This document shows positions 23,425 through 30,761 of a stretch of 50,860 nt of DNA, piece by piece. Each line of letters opens with the position of its first letter. Position 1 is the first letter of the stretch. A program made the translations under genes and the position numbers. Below the pieces are notes generated by a model. That model was not told the DNA's origin. It did not search any database and saw only the letters and a program-made list of their open reading frames with translations. The stretch covers positions 1 to 50,860 of the forward strand of contig JALHMT010000037.1 in assembly GCA_022843905.1 (NCBI GenBank), given 5' to 3'. The DNA is from Rubrivivax sp. Lineage in GTDB: Bacteria > Pseudomonadota > Gammaproteobacteria > Burkholderiales > Burkholderiaceae_C.

Positions 23425-25212
23425 ATGCGCGAGCAGCTCCGCATGGTGCTGCTGCACACCCGCTTCGGCACGGTGGCGGCGACCGTGTTCGCCGTGCTGC
23501 TCGCCCAGTACCTCCACGGCACGCTGCCGGGGGCGCAGGTCCAGGCCTGGCTGACACTGAAACTGCTGGTGGCCCTGGCCCGCATGGTCCTGGCCCAGGC
23601 CTACGGCCGGTGGGGCGAGGCGAGTCCGCGGCGCGCGCGCTGGGAGGGCGCCATGCTCGTGCTGCTGGGCATCGACGGCTTCATCTGGGGCGTGGCCGGC
23701 TGGCGCCTGGCCGACCAGCCGGTCCCCGTGACCGCTCTGGGCATGGCGGCCCTCAGTGCCGTCGCCTGCATCGCCACGTTCGGCCTGCAGGTGCGACTGG
23801 CTGCCACCGCCGCCTATGTCGTGCCCATCCTGCTGCCCACCGCGATCGGACTGGCCATGCGCAGCGACGACATCGCCCACATCGCTGCGGGCGGTCTCAT
23901 CATCCTGCTGGCCGTGCTGCTGGCCACCGCGCGGGCGACATCGCAGAAGCTGGCCGAAGGCCTGTTGCTGCGCCGGCAGTCCGACCGGCTGGTCGCCGAG
24001 AAGGACGCCGCTCTGCAACTGGCGCGCGAGCGAACGGCCGACCGCGACCGTTTCCTGGCCAAGATCAGCCACGAACTGCGCACGCCCCTGCATGGCATCC
24101 TGGGCGTGGCGCAGTTGATGCATGGGGTTTCGAAGGATCCCGTCGCGACGCGACGCCTGGCGCTGATCGAGGCGTCTGGCCTGCACCTGCAGGGCCTCAT
24201 CAACGACCTGCTCGATGCGTCGGTGATGCAGGCCGGCCAGTTCGTGCTGCACGACAGCGATTTCGATCTGTCGTGTGAGCTCGAACAGCTGGCCGAAGTG
24301 TTCGCGCTGCGGGCGTCGGCCAAGGGGCTGGAGTTCAAGGTGCAGCTGGATCTTCCGCGACCGTGCCGGGTGCGCGGCGATGCCTCACGGCTGCGGCAGG
24401 TGCTGCACAACCTGCTGGCCAATGCCGTGAAGTTCACCGATGCCGGCCAGATCGAGCTGCTCGCCGCGAGCGGCCCACGGCCGGGACTGTGGCGCATGAC
24501 CGTGCGCGACACCGGGCCCGGTCTGGACGAGACGCAGGCGCGACGGGTCTTCCTGCCTTTTCAGCAGGCGCAAGTGTCGCGCCAGGCCGATGGCGTCGGC
24601 CTGGGCCTGACGATCGCGCGCGAGATCGCCATCGCGATGGGCGGCGACGTCACTGTGCAGAGCGCAAAGGGTGCCGGCGCCACGTTTCACTTCGACGCCT
24701 GCTTGCCTCCTTGCTCGTCGGTGGTCGATGGCGCCCCGGCCGCGTCTGCGCCGCGTGATGTCGAGCCCGGCACAAGCCGCCCGCTGCCGCGTCTGGTGCT
24801 GGTGGCCGAGGACGACGAAGTCAACGCGATGATCGTCTGCGCCTTCCTCGATGCCCTGGGCGTGCGCAACGAGCGCGTGGCCGACGGTCAGCAGGCGCTG
24901 GCGCGCGCGCTGCGCGACGTCGATCCGCCCGACCTGTTGCTGATGGACTGCCACATGCCCGTGCTGGACGGCCTCGCTGCCACCGCAGCCCTCCGTCGGC
25001 AGGAGCGGCTGCTGGGTCGCCCGCGATTGCCCATCTTGGCGTTGACGGCAGCCGACGGTGATGTCGACCGCGCCGCGTGCCTGGCGGCCGGCATGGACCG
25101 GGTGATCGGCAAGCCGTTCACGCGTGAACAGTTGCTGGCGGCGCTGCTCGACGCCGGCGCAGGCCCGCCGCCGGCAGCTGCCGATGCAGCCTGGATGCCG
25201 CCGCCGGTCTGA
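23425..25212 (+). CDS. Hybrid sensor histidine kinase with C-terminal receiver
   Basis: 595 residues. The N-terminal 175 residues form about six membrane segments without a large periplasmic loop, so the signal is probably sensed in the membrane. A coiled segment leads to HisKA with KISHELRTPLHG (phospho-acceptor His216). HATPase_c follows, with N box LLANAVKF, then DTGPGLD and GVGLGLTIA. A receiver domain follows, with the acidic pair EDD, phospho-acceptor Asp508 in LLMDCHMPVLDG, and Lys563 in GKPF. No response regulator is adjacent, so its output partner is elsewhere. The Pro/Ala-rich last 25 residues overlap a convergent gene. Ligand unknown. Confidence 0.94.
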   Translation: MREQLRMVLLHTRFGTVAATVFAVLLAQYLHGTLPGAQVQAWLTLKLLVALARMVLAQAYGRWGEASPRRARWEGAMLVLLGIDGFIWGVAGWRLADQPVPVTALGMAALSAVACIATFGLQVRLAATAAYVVPILLPTAIGLAMRSDDIAHIAAGGLIILLAVLLATARATSQKLAEGLLLRRQSDRLVAEKDAALQLARERTADRDRFLAKISHELRTPLHGILGVAQLMHGVSKDPVATRRLALIEASGLHLQGLINDLLDASVMQAGQFVLHDSDFDLSCELEQLAEVFALRASAKGLEFKVQLDLPRPCRVRGDASRLRQVLHNLLANAVKFTDAGQIELLAASGPRPGLWRMTVRDTGPGLDETQARRVFLPFQQAQVSRQADGVGLGLTIAREIAIAMGGDVTVQSAKGAGATFHFDACLPPCSSVVDGAPAASAPRDVEPGTSRPLPRLVLVAEDDEVNAMIVCAFLDALGVRNERVADGQQALARALRDVDPPDLLLMDCHMPVLDGLAATAALRRQERLLGRPRLPILALTAADGDVDRAACLAAGMDRVIGKPFTREQLLAALLDAGAGPPPAAADAAWMPPPV

Positions 25213-25900
25213 AACGCGCCTGCACCGCGGGGCGCAACGCGGGGACCGGGTCGGCGATCAGCTGCAGGTCGGGGTGCCAGGTCTCGACCATCAAGCCGTA
25301 CAGGGCATGCCGGCTGGCGTGCCAGTGCCTTTCGGCGCTGACCACGTCGAAAGCCAGTATGTGGTGGGGCAGGCCTCCGGCATGCGACAAGGGCACCTGG
25401 CGCGAGCCCTCTGCATCGGCCAGCAGGTCGTGGAAGCCCAAGCCCTTGTAGATGCGCACGAGCGAGGCGCTGCGCGCGCCGATCACCAGGGTTCGGATCT
25501 GTGCCGCCACCGCGTACATCCAGCAGGCCTTGACCAGCATCGGCCGCACAAGGCTGTCGGCTCCCGGCAGGATGGCCAACCGGGTGATCTCGGCGCGGGC
25601 GTGGTCGGCCAGGGCCGGAGGCAGCTCGATGCAGCCCTCGATGGGCAGCGGCCGCGGATGGTTGCGCTGGATGCGCGCCGTGCCGATGACTCGCCCGTCG
25701 GCCTTGTCGCGGCAGACCAGCACCGCGGTGCCGGGGGCCAGATCGGTGTCGTCGGGCTCGGCCAGCGAGCGTGCCAGCCCGGGCTGGTCGCCCAGGTGGT
25801 GGCCATAGGCCAGTGCCCTCACGGCGCAGGCCTGGCGCAAGGTCGGCAGGTCGCGTGCGATGCCGATGGAAAAGCTCAGGCTGGCAGTGGCAGTGGGCAT
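25118..25900 (-). CDS. FeeM-like N-acyl amino acid synthase / GNAT acyltransferase
   Basis: 260-residue cytoplasmic protein with a GNAT-type fold. It resembles the N-acyl amino acid synthase (FeeM) catalytic core: GTARIQRN near residue 80, the conserved EITRLAILPGAD strand-turn, an acyl-CoA/ACP loop region, and RIYKGLGFHDL before the late HIL strand. Such enzymes join a fatty acyl chain, often from acyl-ACP, to an amine; products can be signals or surfactants. Substrate here is unknown. ATG at 25900 has GGGAGGA five bases upstream. The Arg-rich C-terminal tail lies antisense to the last 95 bases of the kinase gene, an unusual convergent overlap. Confidence 0.78.
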   Translation of the reverse strand: MPTATASLSFSIGIARDLPTLRQACAVRALAYGHHLGDQPGLARSLAEPDDTDLAPGTAVLVCRDKADGRVIGTARIQRNHPRPLPIEGCIELPPALADHARAEITRLAILPGADSLVRPMLVKACWMYAVAAQIRTLVIGARSASLVRIYKGLGFHDLLADAEGSRQVPLSHAGGLPHHILAFDVVSAERHWHASRHALYGLMVETWHPDLQLIADPVPALRPAVQARFRPAAASRLHRQLPAAGLRRRRAAPPATVHA

Positions 25901-25999
25901 GCTGGTCCTCCCTCGCGGCCTGCGGGCCGACTGTTCGGAAGGCCAGTATCTCGCCATTTGGCCGGTGCCTGCGCGCGGTCGCCAAAGTAGCTGCCCGCG

Positions 26000-26045
26000 G
26001 CGTCGGCAGCGATTGCGGCGTCAGCCGGGACGCTGCCGCCGACGC
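26000..26045 (-). terminator. Inverted repeat after the FKBP gene
   Basis: GCGTCGGCAGCG pairs with CGCTGCCGCCGACGC, with a three-base bulge and a 19-base loop, starting five bases beyond the FKBP stop on the minus strand. No T tract follows. It may separate the FKBP and acyltransferase transcripts. Confidence 0.4.
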
Positions 26046-26049
26046 AGCT

Positions 26050-26406
26050 TCAGACGCCCAGCAGATCGACCTCGAACACCAGCGTGGCGTTCGGCGGGAT
26101 CACGCCGCCGGCGCCGCGGGCACCATAGCCCAGGTCGGCGGGAATGGTCAGCACGCGCGTGCCGCCGACCTTCATGCCCTGCACGCCCTCGTCCCAGCCG
26201 CGGATGACCTGGCCGGCGCCCAGGGCGAACTGGAAGGGCTGGCCGCGGTCCTTGCTGGAATCGAACTTGCGGCCGCGATGGTTGGGCGCGGCGGGGTCGT
26301 GCAGCCAGCCGGTGTAGTGCACCGAGACGTGCTGGCCGGCGACGGCTTCGGCGCCGCTGCCCGGCGTGGTGTCTTCGTATTGCAGGCCCGAGGCGGTGGT
26401 GGTCAT
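26050..26406 (-). CDS. FKBP-type peptidyl-prolyl cis-trans isomerase
   Basis: Single-domain FKBP of 118 residues, cytoplasmic (no signal peptide), which isomerises proline peptide bonds. Typical blocks are VSVHYTGWL, KFDSSKDRGQPFQFALGAGQVIRGWDEG (given in outline), GMKVGGTRVLTIP, LGYGARGAGGVIPPNATLVFEVDLL. All hydrophobic pocket residues of the family appear kept. AAGGAG lies seven bases before the ATG. It stands alone between a lipoprotein gene upstream and an acyltransferase gene downstream, on the same strand, with hairpins flanking it. Confidence 0.96.
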   Translation of the reverse strand: MTTTASGLQYEDTTPGSGAEAVAGQHVSVHYTGWLHDPAAPNHRGRKFDSSKDRGQPFQFALGAGQVIRGWDEGVQGMKVGGTRVLTIPADLGYGARGAGGVIPPNATLVFEVDLLGV

Positions 26407-26510
26407 GGGGCTTCTCCTTGGAATGGGTTGGATTCAGGGCCGCGCATCATGCCACCGGTCCTGACGACCTCACTCCAGGGGCCACCGCTGCATGCCCGCC
26501 CGGGCTCTTC

Positions 26511-27224
26511 TCACCACGTGCAGGCCATCTCCATAGGCTGGCCGCTGTAGACGTCGTTGGTGCGCGAAAAGCCCAGGGCGAGGGCCTTGTCGACGTCGGC
26601 CTTCGGAATGTCGAACATCCAGTAGCGGGTGTCCGTCACGCCACAGACTCCCGGCACGCCCACGCGGGCCAGGCCGCAGTCGGACAAGGCCACGGCGATG
26701 CCGGCGTCGGTCAAGCGCCGGCGGGTCTGCAGGAGGGGCTCGGCGCTGGTCGCTTCGCACTGGCGGCCGCCGGCGTCCCTGACCACGCGTTCCACCGGCG
26801 AATTGACCGGCATGCAGAGCTCGGGCTTGATCTGGCAAAGGTAGGGCTCCACCGGCCCGAAGCTCGTCAGCTCGCCCTTGGTGAACGGACCGATGGCGCG
26901 CACCAGCCCGCCGTCCATCAGGCCGACATAGTTGCCGGTGGACGGGTAGTGGCGCACGCGGTAGTGGCGCGTGTCGTGCTCTATCGACTGGGACACGGCG
27001 CCGGGCGGGAAGTCCTTCGGGTACATCCTTTCGACCCAGTCGAAGAACGCCTCGGCATCGGGCAGCGTCACGGGGGCCTGCGCCTGCACCCGTTCGCCGG
27101 GGGCGGCAGAAGCCGTCAGTTTCATCGCACCGTCGCCGCCGCCGCCGCAGGCGCCCAGCAAGCCCGCAGCACACAGCGTGGCGCCGACAGCAGCCAAGCG
27201 CTTCCAACCCGTCATCGAATCCAT
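26511..27224 (-). CDS. Two-module lipoprotein of unknown function
   Basis: 237 residues. A lipoprotein signal peptide with lipobox LLGAC (Cys26) and a glycine-rich tether GGGG follows, so the protein is anchored in a membrane. The first module (about 45-125) has FFDWVERMYPKDFPPG and the motif HYPSTGNYVGLMDG. The second module (about 145-237) is cysteine-containing, with RRLTDAGIAVALSDCG, VCGVTDTRYWMFDIP and KALALGFS. Both look like small domains seen in other Burkholderiales lipoproteins, with no known role; that is recall, not a search. ATG at 27224 is preferred since GGAG precedes it; its first 13 bases overlap the end of gluQ. Confidence 0.78.
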   Translation of the reverse strand: MDSMTGWKRLAAVGATLCAAGLLGACGGGGDGAMKLTASAAPGERVQAQAPVTLPDAEAFFDWVERMYPKDFPPGAVSQSIEHDTRHYRVRHYPSTGNYVGLMDGGLVRAIGPFTKGELTSFGPVEPYLCQIKPELCMPVNSPVERVVRDAGGRQCEATSAEPLLQTRRRLTDAGIAVALSDCGLARVGVPGVCGVTDTRYWMFDIPKADVDKALALGFSRTNDVYSGQPMEMACTW

Positions 27225-28132
27225 CGATCTCTCCAAGCCGCCACTGCGGCGCTGAGCCATTGTCCGCGGTGTTTCGCCTCTGGCAACCGCAAGCCCAGTG
27301 CGCCCGCGGCGCTCTGCAGGGAGGCCAGGGGATCACCCGTTTCCAGCGACTGCGCGCCGTTCTGCTTGCTGAGCTTCTGCCCGTCGACGGCCAGAACCAG
27401 CGGAGTGTGCAGGTAGGCCGGCGCAGGCAGGCCCAGCGATTGCTGCAGCAGCATTTGGCGCGGCGTGTTGTCGGCCAGGTCCTCGCCGCGCACCACGTGG
27501 GTGATGCCTTGTGCCGCGTCGTCCACCACCACGGCCAGCTGGTACGCCCACAGGCCGTCGGCGCGCCGCAGGACGAAGTCGCCGACCTCGCGGGTCACGT
27601 TCTGTCGCAACGCCCCCAGGCGTCTATCCTGCCAGTCGATCACGGCATCGTGGCCGTGCTGCAGCGTGAGCAGGCGCACGGCACGCGCCGGCTTGCCCTG
27701 CAGACCGAGGCGGCAGGTGCCTGGGTAGATGCGCTCTTCGTGCCGCTGGTGGACCTGGCCGACCCCCTGCAGCGCGATGTCGATGTCGCGTCGCGTGCAG
27801 CCGCACTCGTAGGCCAGGCCGCGTTCGCGCAGCTGCTGCAAGGCCGCCGAGTAAGCATCGCTGCGGGTGGACTGCAGCCAGGGCGGCGCGTCGGGCACCA
27901 GTCCACAGGCCGCGAGCTGGGCGGCAATGTGCTGCGCCATGCCTGGCACGCAGCGCGGTGTGTCGACGTCCTCGATGCGCAGCAGCCAGCGTCCGCCGTG
28001 TGCGCGGGCATCGAGCCAGCTCGCCAGGGCCGCCACCAGCGAACCGGCATGCAGCGGGCCGGTGGGCGAGGGCGCGAAGCGGCCGACATAGGGCAGCCCT
28101 GTCGTGCCCGCCACGGTGCTGCGGTTGACCAC
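27212..28132 (-). CDS. gluQ: Glutamyl-Q tRNA(Asp) synthetase
   Basis: Attaches glutamate to the queuosine base of tRNA(Asp). It is a 306-residue truncated glutamyl-tRNA synthetase lacking the anticodon-binding domain. RFAPSPTGPLHAGS replaces the HIGH motif region, and KLSKQNG is the KMSKS equivalent. The zinc ligands CGC and a later YPGTC are visible. The GTG start at 28132 lies three bases after the stop of the upstream LysR gene, and the 3' end overlaps the lipoprotein gene by 13 bases, so the three may share one transcript. An internal start is possible, but homology begins within about ten residues of the chosen start. Confidence 0.94.
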   Translation of the reverse strand: MVNRSTVAGTTGLPYVGRFAPSPTGPLHAGSLVAALASWLDARAHGGRWLLRIEDVDTPRCVPGMAQHIAAQLAACGLVPDAPPWLQSTRSDAYSAALQQLRERGLAYECGCTRRDIDIALQGVGQVHQRHEERIYPGTCRLGLQGKPARAVRLLTLQHGHDAVIDWQDRRLGALRQNVTREVGDFVLRRADGLWAYQLAVVVDDAAQGITHVVRGEDLADNTPRQMLLQQSLGLPAPAYLHTPLVLAVDGQKLSKQNGAQSLETGDPLASLQSAAGALGLRLPEAKHRGQWLSAAVAAWRDRWIR

Positions 28133-28135
28133 GCT

Positions 28136-29119
28136 TCAACCCAGGTTGTCGAGCAGCGCCTTGCGCGTGTTCGGGTTGGCCAGCTGCTGCAGCCACCACT
28201 GCAGCGCCAGCCCCGCAGGGGGCCGGCGCCCCTTGGGGCCGACGGTGCAGCGCCAGGCATAGCCCAGGCGCGCCACCGGCTCGGGTCGTGTCACGGCCAT
28301 GCTTACCAGGTCGCCCGTGACCAGCAGCGGGCGCACCATGGGTTCGGGCAGGAAGCCGCAGCCCAGACCACGACGGATGGCAGCAGCCTTGTCCTGCATC
28401 GAGCTGACGGTCAGCACGTCCTGTCCCGGCAGCAGGTTGACGGTCACCGGCGCCAGCTGGCGCGCCGAATCGGCCACCGCCACGGCGCGGTGTCGCAGCA
28501 CGTCGGCATCGGTCAACGGGCCGTTCGCCGCCGCCAGCGGGTGGTGCGGCGCGACGACGAAGACGAAGGGAATCTCGCCCAGCGGTTCCACCGCCACGCC
28601 GCTGGGCGGTGCCGAGTGCAGGCCGACGCCGATGGCCAGATCGGCCTGCCCGCGCACCAGGGCCTCCCAGGTGCCGGCCAGCACCTCGGTGCGCAGTCGC
28701 AGCCTCGTGCCCGGGCCGCCCGTGCCGGCGCCGGCCGCGCCCTGGGGGTCCAGCGCACAGAAGGACTGCGCGATGTCGAGCACGGTGGGCATGGAGACGA
28801 TGGCGTCCATCGCGATCGTCAGCTGACCTTCCCAGCCGGTGGCCACGCGGCGCACGCGATTGGCCACGGCGTCGATCTCCATCAGCAGCCGACGGCCCTC
28901 CTCGAGCAGTTCGGCGCCTGCCGCGGTGAGCTTGGCCTGGCGGGATCGGCGGTCGAACAGCAGCACGTCGAGCGCGTCTTCCAGCTGGCGCACGCTGTAG
29001 GTCAGGGCCGAGGGCACCTTGCCCAGTTCGCGCGCCGCCGCGGCAAAGCTGCCGGTGCGCGCGATGGTGTCCATCATGCTCAGGGCTTCGGGTGTCAGGG
29101 CGAGGCTGCGGTGGGGCAT
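28136..29119 (-). CDS. LysR-type transcriptional regulator
   Basis: 327-residue regulator. The N-terminal winged helix-turn-helix has LSMMDTIARTGSFAAAARELGKVPSALTYSVRQLE (outlined) followed by LFDRRSRQAKLTAAG. The remainder is the usual two-lobed effector domain, with PDVLAI-like strands around residues 95-300. It faces the pirin gene across 93 bases that contain a perfect palindrome directly upstream of its own start codon, the standard layout for a LysR regulator that represses itself and controls the divergent gene. Similar LysR-pirin-DoxX sets are widespread in proteobacteria. Effector unknown. Confidence 0.93.
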   Translation of the reverse strand: MPHRSLALTPEALSMMDTIARTGSFAAAARELGKVPSALTYSVRQLEDALDVLLFDRRSRQAKLTAAGAELLEEGRRLLMEIDAVANRVRRVATGWEGQLTIAMDAIVSMPTVLDIAQSFCALDPQGAAGAGTGGPGTRLRLRTEVLAGTWEALVRGQADLAIGVGLHSAPPSGVAVEPLGEIPFVFVVAPHHPLAAANGPLTDADVLRHRAVAVADSARQLAPVTVNLLPGQDVLTVSSMQDKAAAIRRGLGCGFLPEPMVRPLLVTGDLVSMAVTRPEPVARLGYAWRCTVGPKGRRPPAGLALQWWLQQLANPNTRKALLDNLG

Positions 29120-29120
29120 C

Positions 29121-29139
29121 CATTCATCTTATTTGAATG
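29121..29139. promoter_or_regulatory. LysR-type operator between lysR and pirin genes
   Basis: CATTCA-TCTTATT-TGAATG, a perfect 6-7-6 inverted repeat beginning two bases upstream of the LysR start codon. Its A+T content stands out from the surroundings. Binding here would block the regulator's own expression and sit about 43 bases upstream of the pirin -10-like box. Confidence 0.6.
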
Positions 29140-29181
29140 ATCGGTGCAAGTGTGCTGCGCCCCGGATCGGGTCGGTCTTCC

Positions 29182-29187
29182 TACAGT
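29182..29187 (+). promoter_or_regulatory. Candidate -10 box for the pirin gene
   Basis: TACAGT lies 25 bases before the pirin ATG, which has GGAGGT at 29201-29206. The -35 region is poor, as expected of an activator-dependent promoter. Confidence 0.35.
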
Positions 29188-29212
29188 GGAGGCCTTGAAC
29201 GGAGGTCCGCAG

Positions 29213-29935
29213 ATGATCACTCTTCGCAAGTCCCGGGAACGCGGCCACGCCCAGCACGGCTGGCTCGACAGCTTCCACAGCTTCTCCTTCGCCGACTATC
29301 ACGACCCGGCGCACATGGGCGTGGGCAACCTGCGCGTCATCAACGAAGACCGCATCGCCCCCGGCACCGGCTTCGGCACGCACGGCCATCGCGACATGGA
29401 GATCGTCAGCTACGTGCTCGACGGCGCCTTGGCGCACAAGGACTCGATGGGCAACGGCAGCGCAGGAGGCGCCCATGCCGGCGTGATCCGTCCGGGCGAC
29501 GTGCAGCGCATGAGCGCGGGTACCGGTGTGATGCACAGCGAGTTCAACCACTCGCAGGACCAGACCACCCACTTCCTGCAGATCTGGCTGCTGCCGCGCC
29601 ACCGCGGCATCGAGCCGGGCTACGAGCAGAAGCACTTCGACGCCGCCGCCAAGCGCGGGCGCCTGGCCCTGGTGGCCTCGCCCGACGGCCGCGACGGGTC
29701 GGTGACGATCCACGCCGATGCCTCGATCCACGCCGGGCTGTTCGAAGGCGTCGAGCGCGCGCAACTGTCGCTCGACCCGGCTCGCCCGGGCTATGTGTTC
29801 CTGGTGCGCGGCGAGCTCCATGTCAACGGCCATGCCCTCCAGGCCGGCGACGCGCTGCGACTCGACCGCGAGACCTCGCTGACCCTGGAGCAAGGCCGCG
29901 ACGCCGAGGTGCTGGTGTTCGACCTCGCAGCCTGA
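29213..29935 (+). CDS. Pirin family protein
   Basis: Two-domain cupin of 240 residues, cytoplasmic. The N-terminal cupin keeps the metal-binding set: His-x-His in GTHGHRDMEIVSYVLDG and His-x-Glu in GVMHSEFNHS, so iron binding and possibly quercetinase-like dioxygenase activity are expected. Bacterial pirins are also implicated in redox and enzyme regulation, and the true role is often unclear. ATG at 29213 follows an ideal GGAGGT; the longer in-frame upstream frame is rejected. Under probable control of the divergent LysR protein and probably co-transcribed with the DoxX gene 84 bases downstream. Confidence 0.94.
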   Translation: MITLRKSRERGHAQHGWLDSFHSFSFADYHDPAHMGVGNLRVINEDRIAPGTGFGTHGHRDMEIVSYVLDGALAHKDSMGNGSAGGAHAGVIRPGDVQRMSAGTGVMHSEFNHSQDQTTHFLQIWLLPRHRGIEPGYEQKHFDAAAKRGRLALVASPDGRDGSVTIHADASIHAGLFEGVERAQLSLDPARPGYVFLVRGELHVNGHALQAGDALRLDRETSLTLEQGRDAEVLVFDLAA

Positions 29936-30019
29936 CGCGGTGCCACGGCACGCCCGGTCTTCCTGCCCTGATTTCCCTTCGCTTCCTTTCTACTCAACCG
30001 TCTTTCGGAGAACCGCAAC

Positions 30020-30430
30020 ATGAAAACCTCAACCCCTGTCGTCGTGATCGCCCGCCTGCTGCTGGCCGCCATGTTCATCCTGGCCGGCATCTCGAAGTTC
30101 GGCAACCTCGAGGGCACGGCCGGCTACATCGCCTCGGGCGGTCTGCCCATGGCTTCCGTGCTGGCCGTCCTGGTTGCCGCGCTCGAGGTGGTGGGCGGCA
30201 TCGCGCTGGCCGTCGGCTTCCAGGCGCGCATGGCTGCTGCCGCGCTGGCCGGCTTCACGCTGCTGGCCACGGTGCTGTTCCACAACTTCTGGGCCATGCC
30301 GGCGGACCAGGCCTTCGTGCAGCAACTGATGTTCATGAAGAACCTCGCGGTCGTGGGCGGCCTGCTGATGGTCTTTTCCTTCGGTGCCGGCCCGGCCAGC
30401 GTCGACTCGCGTCGCCTCGCGATGGCCTGA
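30020..30430 (+). CDS. DoxX family membrane protein
   Basis: Inner-membrane protein of 136 residues with four hydrophobic segments. It shows the DoxX pattern LLLAAMFILAGISKFGNLEGTAGYIAS near the N-terminus (outlined) and HNFWAMP before the last helix. DoxX homologues are linked to quinone or thiol redox chemistry, but most are uncharacterised. CGGAGA lies ten bases before the ATG. It lies directly after the pirin gene, a frequent pairing in proteobacteria, and is probably part of the same LysR-controlled unit. Confidence 0.9.
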   Translation: MKTSTPVVVIARLLLAAMFILAGISKFGNLEGTAGYIASGGLPMASVLAVLVAALEVVGGIALAVGFQARMAAAALAGFTLLATVLFHNFWAMPADQAFVQQLMFMKNLAVVGGLLMVFSFGAGPASVDSRRLAMA

Positions 30431-30761
30431 CCCCGACCCGGTGGCCGGGCGCCGGCTCGCAGCAGCTGATGGAGCCTTTGGCCCACACCCAGGCGCGCAA
30501 CGGCTTCATCGCCTTCACCTTCGATGGCCCCGGCCATGGCCGTCACCGCCCGCCGATGGGCGGGCGGCCTGGCCGAGTGCCTGGCGCCGCATTCGGGACG
30601 AGAAGGTGTGAGGGGCAGGCCGCCCCTCCCCCGCAGCGAGCACTGAGCGCGAGCAATGCGCATCGGCTCCGACGCCACACCGTGATGGCCGGTTGATCCA
30701 GCGCAAGGCAGCCGGCGGGGGGGCTGTGGGAAAGTGGCCCAACCACGTTAAGGCCCATCCC
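30431..30761. other. 331-base gap between the DoxX and Crp/Fnr genes
   Basis: No gene is supported. It holds two strong hairpins: CCGCCCGCC-GATG-GGCGGGCGG (30546-30567) and GAGGGGC-AGGCC-GCCCCTC (30610-30628). An FNR-like TTGAT-N4-CGCAA half-dyad lies at 30693-30706, 56 bases upstream of the regulator start. Confidence 0.5.
30546..30567 (+). terminator. Strong hairpin downstream of the DoxX gene
   Basis: A perfect 9-bp G+C stem with loop GATG, about 115 bases after the DoxX stop, with a second 7-bp hairpin 42 bases further on. No T tract; a likely transcript end for the pirin-DoxX unit. Confidence 0.4.
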
